Shown one piece after another: positions 28,116 to 38,551 of a stretch of DNA of 64,000 bases. The stretch comes from Takakia lepidozioides (Eukaryota > Streptophyta > Takakiopsida > Takakiales > Takakiaceae). The notes under the pieces are model-generated. The model was not told the DNA's origin and did not search any database. It worked only from the letters and a program-made list of their open reading frames with translations. Both the position numbers and the translations under genes were made by a program. The first letter of the stretch is position 1; each line of letters starts with the position of its first letter. Location of the stretch: contig CM060731.1 of assembly GCA_030704615.1 (NCBI GenBank), forward strand, positions 48,978,001 through 49,042,000, read 5' to 3'.

Positions 28116-28247
28116 GGTATGGATAGTTATTTCTATTAATATATAATTTAATGGTTTTAAGGAATATATGATGGGTTTTTTTTCTTTCAAAAAGGAAACC
28201 TGGGAGCGACTACTCACACGATGTTCTTCAATATGTACAAAACACAA

Positions 28248-28282
28248 CCAAAAAAAAAAATCAAAAAAAAAAAAAAAAAAAC
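28248..28282 (+). repeat. Poly-A stretch
   Basis: Two A runs, interrupted once by TC, just upstream of the tRNA-like SINE head. Confidence 0.8.
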
Positions 28283-28378
28283 TGCGATAAAAGAGAAAAT
28301 TGATAAGATATTGCATAATATTTTGGTGTTAATTTCCAATGCAAGATGGAGGAGGTTTGAGATTTCTTTTAAAGACAT

Positions 28379-28455
28379 CGGCTGGTAGCTCAGCCGGTAA
28401 GTGCAGAGTGTGTGTCACTCAGGTGGTTCGGGGTTCGAACCCGCTGCCCTGCCCT
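28379..28455 (+). repeat. tRNA-derived SINE head (A and B boxes)
   Basis: A-box-like GGTAGCTCAGCCGGT (28384 on) and a perfect B box GGTTCGAACCC (28432-28442), spaced as in a tRNA gene. The acceptor stem and anticodon arm do not fold well and no CCA-side pairing is seen, so a SINE or tRNA relic is more likely than a working tRNA. Confidence 0.6.
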
Positions 28456-28649
28456 GTGTGTGGGATTGCTCGTGTGACGGTATGTTTGGGCGTTGATCGT
28501 CCTGTAGGTCTCATGGCAGACGGACATCTTCTCAGGCAAGAACTTGCAAGATGGTCCGCGGTGAATGTGTCGCGGTCCACTAAACTATTGGAATACATGT
28601 AGCCCGGATTGCTTTCGTATGAAATATGAAATTGGTTTGGAACTTGCAT

Positions 28650-29640
28650 TTATATAATTATTAAACTATGAATGTATGTAAAGTGGAATGTGCATGCACC
28701 ATGATGTTCATATAAAATAATATCAATAACGCCAAATGATGTTGGATCAATGACGAACAAGATGAGATATACAACAACGGCGGTTGTCCATCAGAGCATA
28801 CCGCGCAATATTCACATTTTGGCATGCAAAGTATTGAGAACTATTCACTCTGAAATTGAGTATCCCTATGAAATATTCATGTATGTCGGTGGACTCGATT
28901 AAAATTCCAAACCCGCAACTTGACAACAAAGGTGGACTTGTTAATAAGTTATAACTTACTCATCGACACTATGAAGTTCTACATTAATTCCCTATCAGGT
29001 CAATGAAAAATTATTCTGGTTAACAGTTATTCAGCTCAACAAATATGACGTACAACCGCGGTCCATGCAAAATTCAAATTGAAAATTCCAGAATAATGAG
29101 AAAGAGTGCTTCAAATATAAAGGTTGTCCACAAATATTGGGCGCCATAGTCAAATCACAAAAGACATGCCTCATGGGCAATGCTTCGATGAAATGCTATG
29201 TTGAAATTTTACAAACCTATTAGAAGTTATAGGAATACTATCATCGACAAAAAGATCTATTCATAGTTGTAATATGTAATAACGAGGCTATTCCGATAAA
29301 TCAATAGTCTCTTGTGTTTCGGCACCACCGGACTTGGGGTTCATGACAACTCTGAGTGTGTAGAAGCGGCGTCCAGATGAATGGGCAAGCGAGCTCGGGT
29401 CTGGTATCGAGTGCGAGGTGGTGGACCGAGTTTAACACGTTCCTCGTCCACCCTTGCCATCATGCGGAGTGATTCCAGGGAGTATTGATTGCCACTCTGC
29501 TAACTATCATTTTGGAGGCGATGAGGCGGCGAGTTAACATTGTTGGCGACAGTTTCAACGGCTTCCAAGGTAGCTACAAGATCCTGGACATTTGGGAGAT
29601 CAATGGATTTCACACCCACTAACGTGCTTGCTAGGCTCAT
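28650..29640. other. AT-rich non-coding stretch downstream of the RING reading frame
   Basis: No supported coding sequence. May hold the 3' untranslated region of the minus-strand RING gene. Confidence 0.35.
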
Positions 29641-29643
29641 TTG

Positions 29644-30972
29644 TCACGTTCTAACGACTTGCCTAATGGCCTTGGCATATCTGTTGATTTTCTTTTCATC
29701 CGCATCCTCATATGCGGGATTGCGATGCAACCGCCGCTCTTTGCGTTCCGTCATTGCGTCGTTCATTCGGATCCATGATTTGGCAACACGCTCAAGGCCA
29801 GGCAGCAACAGATGCCGGCCAATCGGATTATCATTGTATGAGGAAAGGTTCACTCCGTTTGGTGGGTTCTCGGGCAACCGAAAAAACCTCTCGCTTCTTA
29901 TTCCCCAATGTCCTCCAAGGTTTCGACAAAACAACTCCCGTTGATCTGGATCTTCTATGCAACGAGCACGTTTTGTGATTTCCCAATTAGATGTCATCCA
30001 AAACTCATTGATATCAAACGTTCGGTCGGATATCATGCCATACATCCTCGTATTGGCATTCCATGCCAATGTCTTCCCCCAGTGTTTGCCATTCAGAAAA
30101 TTGTGAGGTTCATGGTCCAAAGGGAAATTCTGTCGATTGAGCTCATACCCTATGGGCATCACATCCTCCAACCCAAATAGCTCATAGTAACGTCGGTGGA
30201 TTGGCGCACGACATGACGGACATGTGTTTATCAGAGCCGCCGACTTCAAACAAGTTACATGAAACATATGTCCACAACTTCCCAACAAGTATGCACCCTC
30301 CGGACCATATGGATTAAGACAAACTGGACAACACAAGCCATCTTTGATCCATGATGGTATTGGAGGACGTGAGCACTCTACCCGCTTGTTGTCGAACAAG
30401 TGAGATGACATTTGTGTCTTACTAGTATCCCACTCCTCCTCCATTTCAAATTCCCAAATTATTGCCTCCACCAACTCTATGTTCACAACGGTCAAACATG
30501 CCATGTAAATCACCCAACACCGTGAATGAGTCAAACTCGGATGTATGGGTGGCAAGTGCGGCAGACACGACTTGGCCTTCACGTTTTTTTCTTTCTTCAT
30601 CCTTTTCTTTTTCTCGGTTAGTGGCAAATGCCTCATAGCGCTGCATGCTTGTATAAATGTTCTGCAGAGCACGATCTGACATCCATGCAATTTGTGTAGT
30701 TGATATAGTGCATGTTCTTTCAGAACCTCTTCTGATGCCAAAGTTCTCGCCCACATGACCCACTCCGCCCACATCTCTTCACATGGCACAAACCTTTTGA
30801 GGTCTACTACCCTGGCCAGCCGATTTGCAGTCACATTTGCAGTATCACATTCCTTAATGAGATTTTCCACAACAATTGTTGTGTCGGATTGAATAGTTGT
30901 TCCCGAACACTCACCCCTCACCACCATAGGCTCATTGTCTTTTGTCCTCTGTTCACATGCAAGCCTTAACAT
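29644..30972 (-). CDS. RING-type zinc-finger protein, possibly transposon-associated
   Basis: Minus-strand open frame of 442 codons. A C3HC4-like RING finger starts at about residue 215 (CCPVCLNPYG, then CGHMFHVTC, then CPSCRAPIHRRYYELFG), the usual mark of a ubiquitin E3 ligase. The region after it (NRQNFPLDHEPHNF, GKHWGKTLAWNANTRMYG, SNWEITKRARC) is hydrophilic and not from a family I can name. Residues about 70-180 are doubtful: a second minus-strand frame (30772-30446) encodes a plausible charged coiled coil (IYTSMQRYEAFATNREKEK), so a frameshift pair may exist. The N-terminal end abuts a Gypsy fragment at about 30970, so the true start may be lost. Gene or captured fragment: uncertain. 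Confidence 0.6.
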   Translation of the reverse strand: MLRLACEQRTKDNEPMVVRGECSGTTIQSDTTIVVENLIKECDTANVTANRLARVVDLKRFVPCEEMWAEWVMWARTLASEEVLKEHALYQLHKLHGCQIVLCRTFIQACSAMRHLPLTEKKKRMKKEKNVKAKSCLPHLPPIHPSLTHSRCWVIYMACLTVVNIELVEAIIWEFEMEEEWDTSKTQMSSHLFDNKRVECSRPPIPSWIKDGLCCPVCLNPYGPEGAYLLGSCGHMFHVTCLKSAALINTCPSCRAPIHRRYYELFGLEDVMPIGYELNRQNFPLDHEPHNFLNGKHWGKTLAWNANTRMYGMISDRTFDINEFWMTSNWEITKRARCIEDPDQRELFCRNLGGHWGIRSERFFRLPENPPNGVNLSSYNDNPIGRHLLLPGLERVAKSWIRMNDAMTERKERRLHRNPAYEDADEKKINRYAKAIRQVVRT

Positions 30973-33146
30973 TGTCTACAAGAAGGGGAAGGAGAATTTC
31001 AATGCAGATGCTCTTACATGGGTTGAGCCTCATGTAGGCAAGCCTATGGTGACTTTGGAGGACTTGGCTGCTCTTGATATATCCTCTCCTAAGGGGGCAA
31101 GCCTTGTTCTTAATCTTTTATATGCTGATCAGCAACCTCTTCTTCTTGATCCATCTAGCTTGGAGATTGCATGGGGCTGGTCTAGCCTTCTTGATGATCC
31201 AGGCTGAGTCCCTATATTGCTGGTTTGGACAGTGGATCTCATGTCTAAAGCCTTTGTGAGGGGCTAATCTATCATTCTTTGTTCCTTGTCCTTCCTTTTC
31301 AACTTTGGTTCGAGTTTGGTGCATCTACTGTTGTACTCCGGTGTAGGTTTTGGCAGTGTTTTAAGGCCTGATTTGTGTTCCCATGAGCCGTTTCAAATGA
31401 GGCAAGGATCTAGTAGCTGGAGATAACATGAGGCAGGCACTCCATGTCACCCTTACTAAAGCCCATTGAACCTCGCTTATGTGCAGTGCAATCATGGATG
31501 ATATGCTGCATGCAGCGCTACTCCATTAATGTCTTCATGGATATTCACCTACAGGGCTCCCTGAGAAGTTGAGAAAGCAAGTGTTATACAATGTGGATAC
31601 TCATCGTTATAGGGATGACAAGTTGTACAAAGTGGGCACTAAGGATGGGAGTCCTTGCTACTTGGAGATACCACCACGGAGCCAGTTAGATACTTTGTTA
31701 GAATGTTTTCATGCTTTTTTGTATGCAGGTCATCTTGGGGTTAAGAAGACTATAGTTCGCATACAAGAGGTCTACTACTGGAAGGGAATTCAAAGAGATG
31801 TGACTGCATTCATCTCCAAATGTGAGGCATGTCGATCTAACCTTGCACTTCCTCGGGTGGGGGTCACTTATAAATTGCAATCCTTGCTTATGACACATGC
31901 CTTTGCTCGAGTTGGTATTGACTTGGTAGTACCTCTCGCTCTCACGTTAAAGGGTCATAGCTATCTTTGGGTAGCTACATATTACTTGACTACATGGGTA
32001 GAAGTCTGTCCTATGGTTACCAAAGATTCTGACTCGGTAGCACAATTCTTCTTTGAGGAGATTGTAATGAGGCATGGTTATCCTCTTGAGGTCCTTACCG
32101 ATAATGGCCGGGAGTTTTGCAATGACCTCTTGAATATCATATGCTTTAACTTTGGAATCAAGCATGTGACTAAAGCCCCCTACCATCCTCAAACCAAAGG
32201 TTTGACGGAGCGTTTCAATCAGACTTTTTGCCGAATGTTGGAGAAGAATGGCGAGCTTGCAAGGGAGTGGGACATCTTGTCTCCTCAACCCTTCCCGCAC
32301 TTCCGTCTAGTATGTGTTCAATTCGTATAATATTCTTATCGGTCTGGTCTTTGCTTATCGCACTGCTGTTCATGCTAGCACGAGGAAAACTCCTTTTGAG
32401 TTGCTTTATGGTAGACGTTGTGTCTCTTCTTTGCATCCCACTCCACTGATTTCTACTGTTTCTGAGCTTGCTGACTTGACTGATTTTGTAGAGAGGGTGC
32501 ATGCTAGGCACATGATCTCGGTTAATGAGGCTAAGGCTAACATTGTTATTGCTCAAGCAGTACATGCTAGGAATTTTAACAAATGGGTTAAGTACTCATA
32601 TCACTTCCATGAGGGACAGACTGTGTGCCTACGTCTTCAGCATGGGCAATATGTATGTAAATCTAAGCGGAAGATCGATGGTCCTTATTTGTTATACAAG
32701 TTGCTTCGTGGGAGATGTGCTTTGATTTTGCCGCAGGGACACAATACGAAAGCACATGAGGAGCCAGTGGCACTTGCAGATATGATTCATTCGGAGCTGG
32801 TTTTTGACTTGACATGCATCAATGTTGAGGGGCGATCGGTGGTACTCACTCCTCGTGGTGCAGTTGCTATGGAGGCTTCGGTTTCATATGAGACCTCTCT
32901 TGGACTTAGACAAATTTTTCATTTTCAGATTGTAGTATTCTTCCATGGTTGTTTTGTAGTCTAGTTTTAGACTGAGCATGAAGTTCCAACTTGTCCACAC
33001 GCGTAAGGTTTTCTTTTGCATGGGTTTTGTCCCACCGGGTTTTCCCACGAAAGGTTTTTCACCTTGCGACGTTGGTGAACTTCATGGCGGGGTAACATCC
33101 TTATATTTTACCTCGCGGAGCTCGGATTTTAAAGGAGGGGGGGGGA
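30973..33146 (+). pseudogene. 3' half of a Ty3/Gypsy retrotransposon (RNase H tail, integrase)
   Basis: Starts abruptly with NIVYKKGKENFNADAL, the end of the Gypsy RNase H domain, and stops at 31204. After about 360 non-coding bases, integrase opens at 31569: an H2C2 zinc finger (GHLGVKKTIVRIQ, then CEACRSN), the core with DLVVPLALTLKGHSYLW, TDNGREF and TERFNQTF, and, past a frameshift near 32320, FAYRTAVHASTRKTPFELLY and a C-terminal KIDGPYLL segment. A polypurine run (AAAGGAGGGGGGGGG) at 33131-33145 marks the expected 3' LTR junction. Gag, protease and most of reverse transcriptase are missing upstream. Confidence 0.85.
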
Positions 33147-33651
33147 GCCTTCACATCTATGATGGCTCATGTTCTACTGGCCTGACTTTCAGCCTATTCA
33201 TTATTGTCTGACAGGTTCATCCCATGCCATTAGTATTTACGGCCGGAGACCATTATATACAGCCTGACCTATACTTGTTTGAGGTTATCCTAGAGCTTTG
33301 TGGCTGCATCTGGCTCCTACATTGGTCTACGGGCCAAATCTGTTTGTAATCTAGGCACCCCGTGGCAGCATGCCACGTGGGGGTATTGCCTCACCCCAGG
33401 TTTTGGGTATAAGCTTGTTCCTGACCTTGAGTCACGGCCCTTCTTCTCGTATGTACAACTTGGTGTACGGGCTTCTGGACGTGCTCTGTGAGCTTTGGAT
33501 GTGTGTGTGGTAGCACTGCATATGTCGTGGCATGTTCATCTCTCTTCTCGTGCTGTAAACCCCGCTCCTTCCGAGCTCTTACACCCCTAGTTTAACGTGC
33601 ACTTGTGAGGACGGGAGAATCTCATTCAAGCACAAAATAAGCCTTCACAAT
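33147..33651 (+). repeat. Putative 3' LTR region of the Gypsy element
   Basis: Placed only by position after the polypurine tract. No second LTR copy exists in the window, so its ends cannot be set. Confidence 0.35.
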
Positions 33652-33925
33652 GTTAGTAACTATGAAGAGACATAGTCTTCTTCTATCACCGGAAGTAAAT
33701 CGTTGCTTCCGAGTGGTTATGGTAGTTCTACATGTAGAGGTAGTTACAGATTAAGAGGTATGCCTCTACGACTGCCATGCAAAGAGAGCTCGGGGTGAAG
33801 CACCACATAGTGACAAGAAACTCTTCTTCTTGGTGTCTTCTACGGTTGGGAGGAGAGTCTCTATGATATATATAATAGGGTCTTTAACAAAGAGTATTTG
33901 TCTATCTTATCATCTTTTGTCTTAG
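33652..33925 (+). repeat. Possible Copia-type solo LTR
   Basis: Starts TGTTAGTAAC, contains GAGCTCGGGGTGAAGC and CTACGGTTGGGAGGAGAGT, resembling the LTR of the Copia element at 15435. It is followed by TGGTATGGAATCC, reminiscent of a decayed tRNA-Met primer site. Confidence 0.45.
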
Positions 33926-34524
33926 TGGTATGGAATCCTGGAATTATTACACAGGAAACGATTCGGTAACTTGTGGATGCATACATGTATGCTAGCTCCT
34001 AAATGACAAGGAAACGAATCGAGGCTCACTCTTCAGCCTTCCAGCGGAGGAAATGGATGAAGTTTATCTTCCTCTTTTCTTCAGTGCAGACGACGGTCTG
34101 ACGACGGTCTGTAGCCTGCCCACCATGGACTCGAATCGATTGCTCTTCATGCTGCGTACGATTGTTTCTGTGCCACCAGTTGAGCACCTCCAAACGCACA
34201 CAGAACTGCTTAATTCGGAAAGTAAACTAAATCATCGTCTAGCCCCCGCCCCACCTTTGGTTGTACATATTGTATCGCTGGATCCAACATTGGGCCTTAA
34301 AGCGCATGTTAGCACTCGTGAAAAAGAAGTCTGTACATATGATCTGTGATTCAGTTTCTCCTCAGGTCTTAGTGCTGTTCGACTGATCAATTGGCGGCAA
34401 TTACGCTTGTGGGTGAACACGAGAACATTACAGTGCGGAGGTTGTGGAAGCTTCACCCACAATTTGTGTTGGCCGTTTACTTAATATATAATCAAGATTC
34501 CGTGAAACTTCAAGAACGCGCAGA

Positions 34525-35877
34525 ATGTCTGGAGCGATGGATTTGGACCCCTTGCTTTGGACATCGCTCGGGGAAATCTCACCTGACCTGTTTGAAATGA
34601 TACTTACCCACCTTCCCCTTCCGAAATTGTTTCAGCTGCAGATAGTGCATAGGCCGTGGCTGAACTTCCTCGATTCGCCAAGAGTCCTTTCATTACTACG
34701 TGAGAGGCCTAGCCATCTGGAATCATCATACGGACACCTACTTCAATTTCGCCGAAGCGTCAGCACATGTTACTTCGCTCTTGAGCACACGACAGGAAAA
34801 TGGCAACAAATGCCGCCATTATCGTTTCTCCCAGATTTAAATGACTTTAAGGTCATTGTCGCGGGGGCTGGGGGCCTGCTATGTGTTCAATCGTGCAATT
34901 GTACCAATCTCCGATTTTGCCGTTGTACCCGTCTCTTCTCATCTGAAATACCTTCTGTGAAATTAGTAGTGTGTAACCCGCTGACCAGACGCTACAGAGA
35001 GTTGCCCCGATTGAATGGAGTCCCGCAGACCTGGATTCCCTTCATTGGGCATTTGGTCTTAGATAGTTCCACCGAGGCATATAAGGTCATTATTGTGTGT
35101 TTCAGCGGCCTCACTGAAATCCCGGACTACGACCAAATTCAGTACATAGTGTCCACAGCAGTCTATCACTCTACCACAAACACATGGACAATCGCTCGCG
35201 ACAGAGTTATTGACATTGTTGGCTTTCCAGCAGATGCATCTGGTGATGACGTTACTGAGGGTGGCACAGCCTTGTGCAATGGAAGAGTATACATGTTACT
35301 TGACGATGTCGGATGTACCCTCGACAAATTGCTCGGTTTGTGTTTCGATGTCCAAACTGGTGCATGGACAAGGGACGCCTGTATCTCCAGACCATTTACA
35401 AGTGAAATCGCAACATTCAACACACCAATACTTGTTGAATGTTTGGGTGAACTGTACGCTGTGGTCCCTGTCACTATACTTGAACCTATACTCCCTTCAA
35501 GTTCAATCACGAGGAAGTCTGCGATTAGACACATTGTCATCTTGAAAAGGTTTGTCAGCGGACCAGGATCAGATCCACATTTTGAGGAGGTGACCAGGGT
35601 TCCTCGCAGGATGTTCATAATGATGGGACCCTCAGCCACGGTCACTCCGACAATGTGGTACTCATGTATCGTAGATGGACACCACTTCTTGTGCACTGCC
35701 GCCAATTCTTTCATGTTCTTATACGATGTTGTCGAAGGCTCGTGGAACAGGCGGCCCACCCTGACAAGCTTTCCTACCAGTCGCAGAGGTAGATCATCGC
35801 AGACTTTGTGGAGATTTGATTTCAACCCTCAGGATGTTTGTGGGGTTACATTCCAACCCAGCTGGTCTTCTGTGTAG
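34525..35877 (+). CDS. F-box protein with kelch-like C-terminal region, single exon
   Basis: Intronless frame of 450 codons with a TAG stop. An F-box lies at about residues 15-55: SLGEISPDLFEMILTHLPLP followed by HRPWLNFLDSP. This segment normally binds SKP1 and makes the protein the substrate-selecting subunit of an SCF ubiquitin ligase. The remainder (LVVCNPLTRRYRELPRL, VYHSTTNTWTIARD, ALCNGRVYMLLDD, LCFDVQTGAWTRD, MFLYDVVEGSWNRRPTL) has the spacing of degenerate kelch/F-box-associated repeats. The first ATG at 34525 is used; a second at 34537 is also possible. No damage is seen. Decayed relatives lie at 20930 and 37095. The target cannot be inferred. Confidence 0.85.
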   Translation: MSGAMDLDPLLWTSLGEISPDLFEMILTHLPLPKLFQLQIVHRPWLNFLDSPRVLSLLRERPSHLESSYGHLLQFRRSVSTCYFALEHTTGKWQQMPPLSFLPDLNDFKVIVAGAGGLLCVQSCNCTNLRFCRCTRLFSSEIPSVKLVVCNPLTRRYRELPRLNGVPQTWIPFIGHLVLDSSTEAYKVIIVCFSGLTEIPDYDQIQYIVSTAVYHSTTNTWTIARDRVIDIVGFPADASGDDVTEGGTALCNGRVYMLLDDVGCTLDKLLGLCFDVQTGAWTRDACISRPFTSEIATFNTPILVECLGELYAVVPVTILEPILPSSSITRKSAIRHIVILKRFVSGPGSDPHFEEVTRVPRRMFIMMGPSATVTPTMWYSCIVDGHHFLCTAANSFMFLYDVVEGSWNRRPTLTSFPTSRRGRSSQTLWRFDFNPQDVCGVTFQPSWSSV

Positions 35878-37094
35878 CTTTAAGTACGTACATGTATGCA
35901 GTAATTTGGTTGAACTGAGTTGTATTCGAGCGCTAAGAGCGTGGAACGCTTGAGAAATGCTGTCCAAGCGAGGACTTTGAAAACTGACTCGTTCTCGGCA
36001 TACAGGGTTGCTAGGCATGAACATTACTGGTTTCTAACATACACTTTATGCATGTGCGTGAAACATTTTCTCGAAATTTGTTGGGCTGTCGGTTTTTGAC
36101 GATGACGATTTGCTTAAAACGTAAATATTATCAGTCCATTAATCGTCAATGAGCACTTCTATTTTTTAAGACCTTTGTGCAGTGGTGCTAATTGATACAT
36201 TCTGTACAAGCTATGGAAGTCTAAAGATCACTCGGTGCGAACGTTAGCATCGCAATCTGGAAAAGTTATCGAGACAAATAACTCACAAACGAATGCGTAG
36301 TACTTACTGGGAGAGGAGTTGGAGACAAGGGGCCCCCATAGCCTGAAATGCTGGCTGATTTGCATATACACGCGGTACTAGAGAGTATTGCTCTGTGATC
36401 ACCCTGCAGCATATGTTTGAGGGGATCTAGTTGTGCGGAGGTCCGCGGTACCTTTTGCCCCGCAGTCATCCGCTTTCGAACTGATTAATTTCCCCCCAGT
36501 AGACTATAGGAATTCAGCTAGATTTCATCTATGTATTACGTTTTAGGGAGCAGCCGCAGGTCTACATCATCCCGTGCGAAATGGACTACAACAGTAATTT
36601 TGAAATTTTGAACCCAGTGCACTGTAGCTTTTCTCATGGGACTTGAATAAATAGGTACTGCCTCTTCGATCTGATGCTTGACGGGTGCTTGAACGTTCAC
36701 AGCTCGAAGATGATCATGTTCAAATTTTGAAAGTTTAAGGGGTCTACATAATTGTAAGCTGCCCAGTTGAGCCACTCCCAACGAGAGAGAGTTGTAACAT
36801 GTGGACACTGATTTGAAGTCTCTAGCTGGTGGAAATCGGATAAACTAGTTGACTCTGTTTTCCAAGATGTCTCAAGCGGTTTCCGGCCATGAAGGGAACC
36901 CGCCTGGAGATGGAAAGTATATGGGATCTAGATCTCTACTTGAACGCGACCATAGTTGTTTCCAGTGCATTTTAAAAAAAGCCCTCCAGTCTCCCACAGC
37001 TTCAAGAACAGTAAATTATATGTCTGAAGGATGGATCATTTCCAGGAACCCATTGAGTTGGCGATCGCTCAGCCACGACCCTGTTTGAAATGAA
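35878..37094. other. Intergenic, nothing recognised
   Basis: Only short frames without recognisable motifs. Confidence 0.4.
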
Positions 37095-37430
37095 ACAGGT
37101 CTAAACGTATGGACCTTCCATTGTTGAAAGATCAATTACATAGACCGTGGTTGAACTTTCTCAATCCTATAGGGACAGCGAGTTCTTGGGCACACCACAG
37201 AAAAATGGCCGCCCTTACTAGTCCACGGGGCACAGAAAACGCGCCGTGTCTCCTGTGAAATCTGGTCGAGTTGTTGAAGAGTCGGGGCTGGCGACTGTTT
37301 CAAGTGATGCGCTCCCAGAATATTCTAAAGTTGTACGTAGTGCTTTTGGTGATGCAAAAATCTAGTGAGAACCGCAAGATAGTTATACTTTTGATCCGAG
37401 CGGTGAGATGTGACCGTGGTGGTGGTCGGA
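37095..37430 (+). pseudogene. F-box gene fragment, copy 2
   Basis: HRPWLNFLNP (about 37140-37170) matches HRPWLNFLDSP of the intact F-box gene. It is followed without the intervening 100 bases by the block shared with 20930-21165 (GGCACACCACAGAAAAATGG through TTTTGATCCGAGCGG). No open frame survives. Confidence 0.65.
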
Positions 37431-38551
37431 GACAGGAGTGTAAACCACTGTTGTTGTGCGGGTAAAGAGATTGTTGCTTATCCTCTGATAAGGATAAATA
37501 AGAACGAGTACATATCCTCCAGTAAAGACGTAGAGAGCCCTCACTACAAGTTTTCATCTCATTCTGTCAGTACGTATTAGTTATAACAACCGTTTATAAA
37601 GAGCTCAGTTGTTGAATGTGTCCAAGGGGCAATTCAATGCGCTCGTCCATCTCACTAAATTTCTACACATCCAGATACGTTTCAAGATTTGAGTCTTCTG
37701 TTGAAAATTTCAACATTGTCTTTAAGAAGGTTTGTCGTGACTCTTCAATCCATGCTTCGAGAAGCTGGGTGCCTTGGGTTCGAAGGTCAATTGCATGGGA
37801 CCATTGGTCAAGATCATGGGTCAACTATGTCGTAAACAGAGACCACCTCCTAATACCCCCCAGCAGCCTGACTATTATGTGGTCGCAAGCTCGTGGAGAT
37901 TGCAGTCGCACCACAGCAACATTGCTAACCCTGGAACCTTGGGGTGGGACTTCGAGACATTCCGAATTTAAAACTTGGTTCAGCTTTTATCCTTGGATAC
38001 CAACCATGCATCAATGGGTTGTTGCGAGGGCCTACCATGATCGACCACTATCATCATTATTCACTAACAGCCCACCTGATCATTTGGGAGAAGAGCATGG
38101 AAGCACAACAACTGCAAAGTGAGCCCTCGTGTTTGAACAACTTTTATTGATGTAGCACTTGCATGTGCAGACATAGACAGTATATTGTGAACGTTGTTTA
38201 GTATAGTGCGACCTTAATGATCTTATGGATGGAGAAATTCCTTCACTCTTTTCGAACAACAAAGTTAAAGTCATACCACTCTTGAACTATTAAATTGGAA
38301 TGTGCACACCTCACATAATTTACATTTAGATTCAGCTTGGAGGAATGTGGGTTTTGCGCTGCCACCTTCCTAATGTAGGTGTTGTAACTGGGTTCTACAC
38401 GGAACAGTCTTGTGAACTTGGCCTTGATGCCAGCTGGCAGAATTCACCTACGAGGAGGGGGGAAAGCTGAATGCTGGAGTGTAGAATCCCTGCAGGCAGC
38501 AGGGGAGAAGTCGATTGCGGAATAAACATCTAGTGGCAAATGATTTCTCGT
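37431..38551. other. Intergenic between the F-box fragment and the aquaporin 3' end
   Basis: Open frames such as 37616-38122 lack any known motif. The last few hundred bases are probably the aquaporin 3' untranslated region. Confidence 0.4.

Noticed and set aside
28379-28455. Functional tRNA gene
   Set aside because: The A and B boxes are fine but the acceptor and anticodon stems do not pair well; a SINE or relic is more likely.
37616-38122. 168-codon plus-strand open frame
   Set aside because: No recognisable domain, odd composition and no splice or start context.
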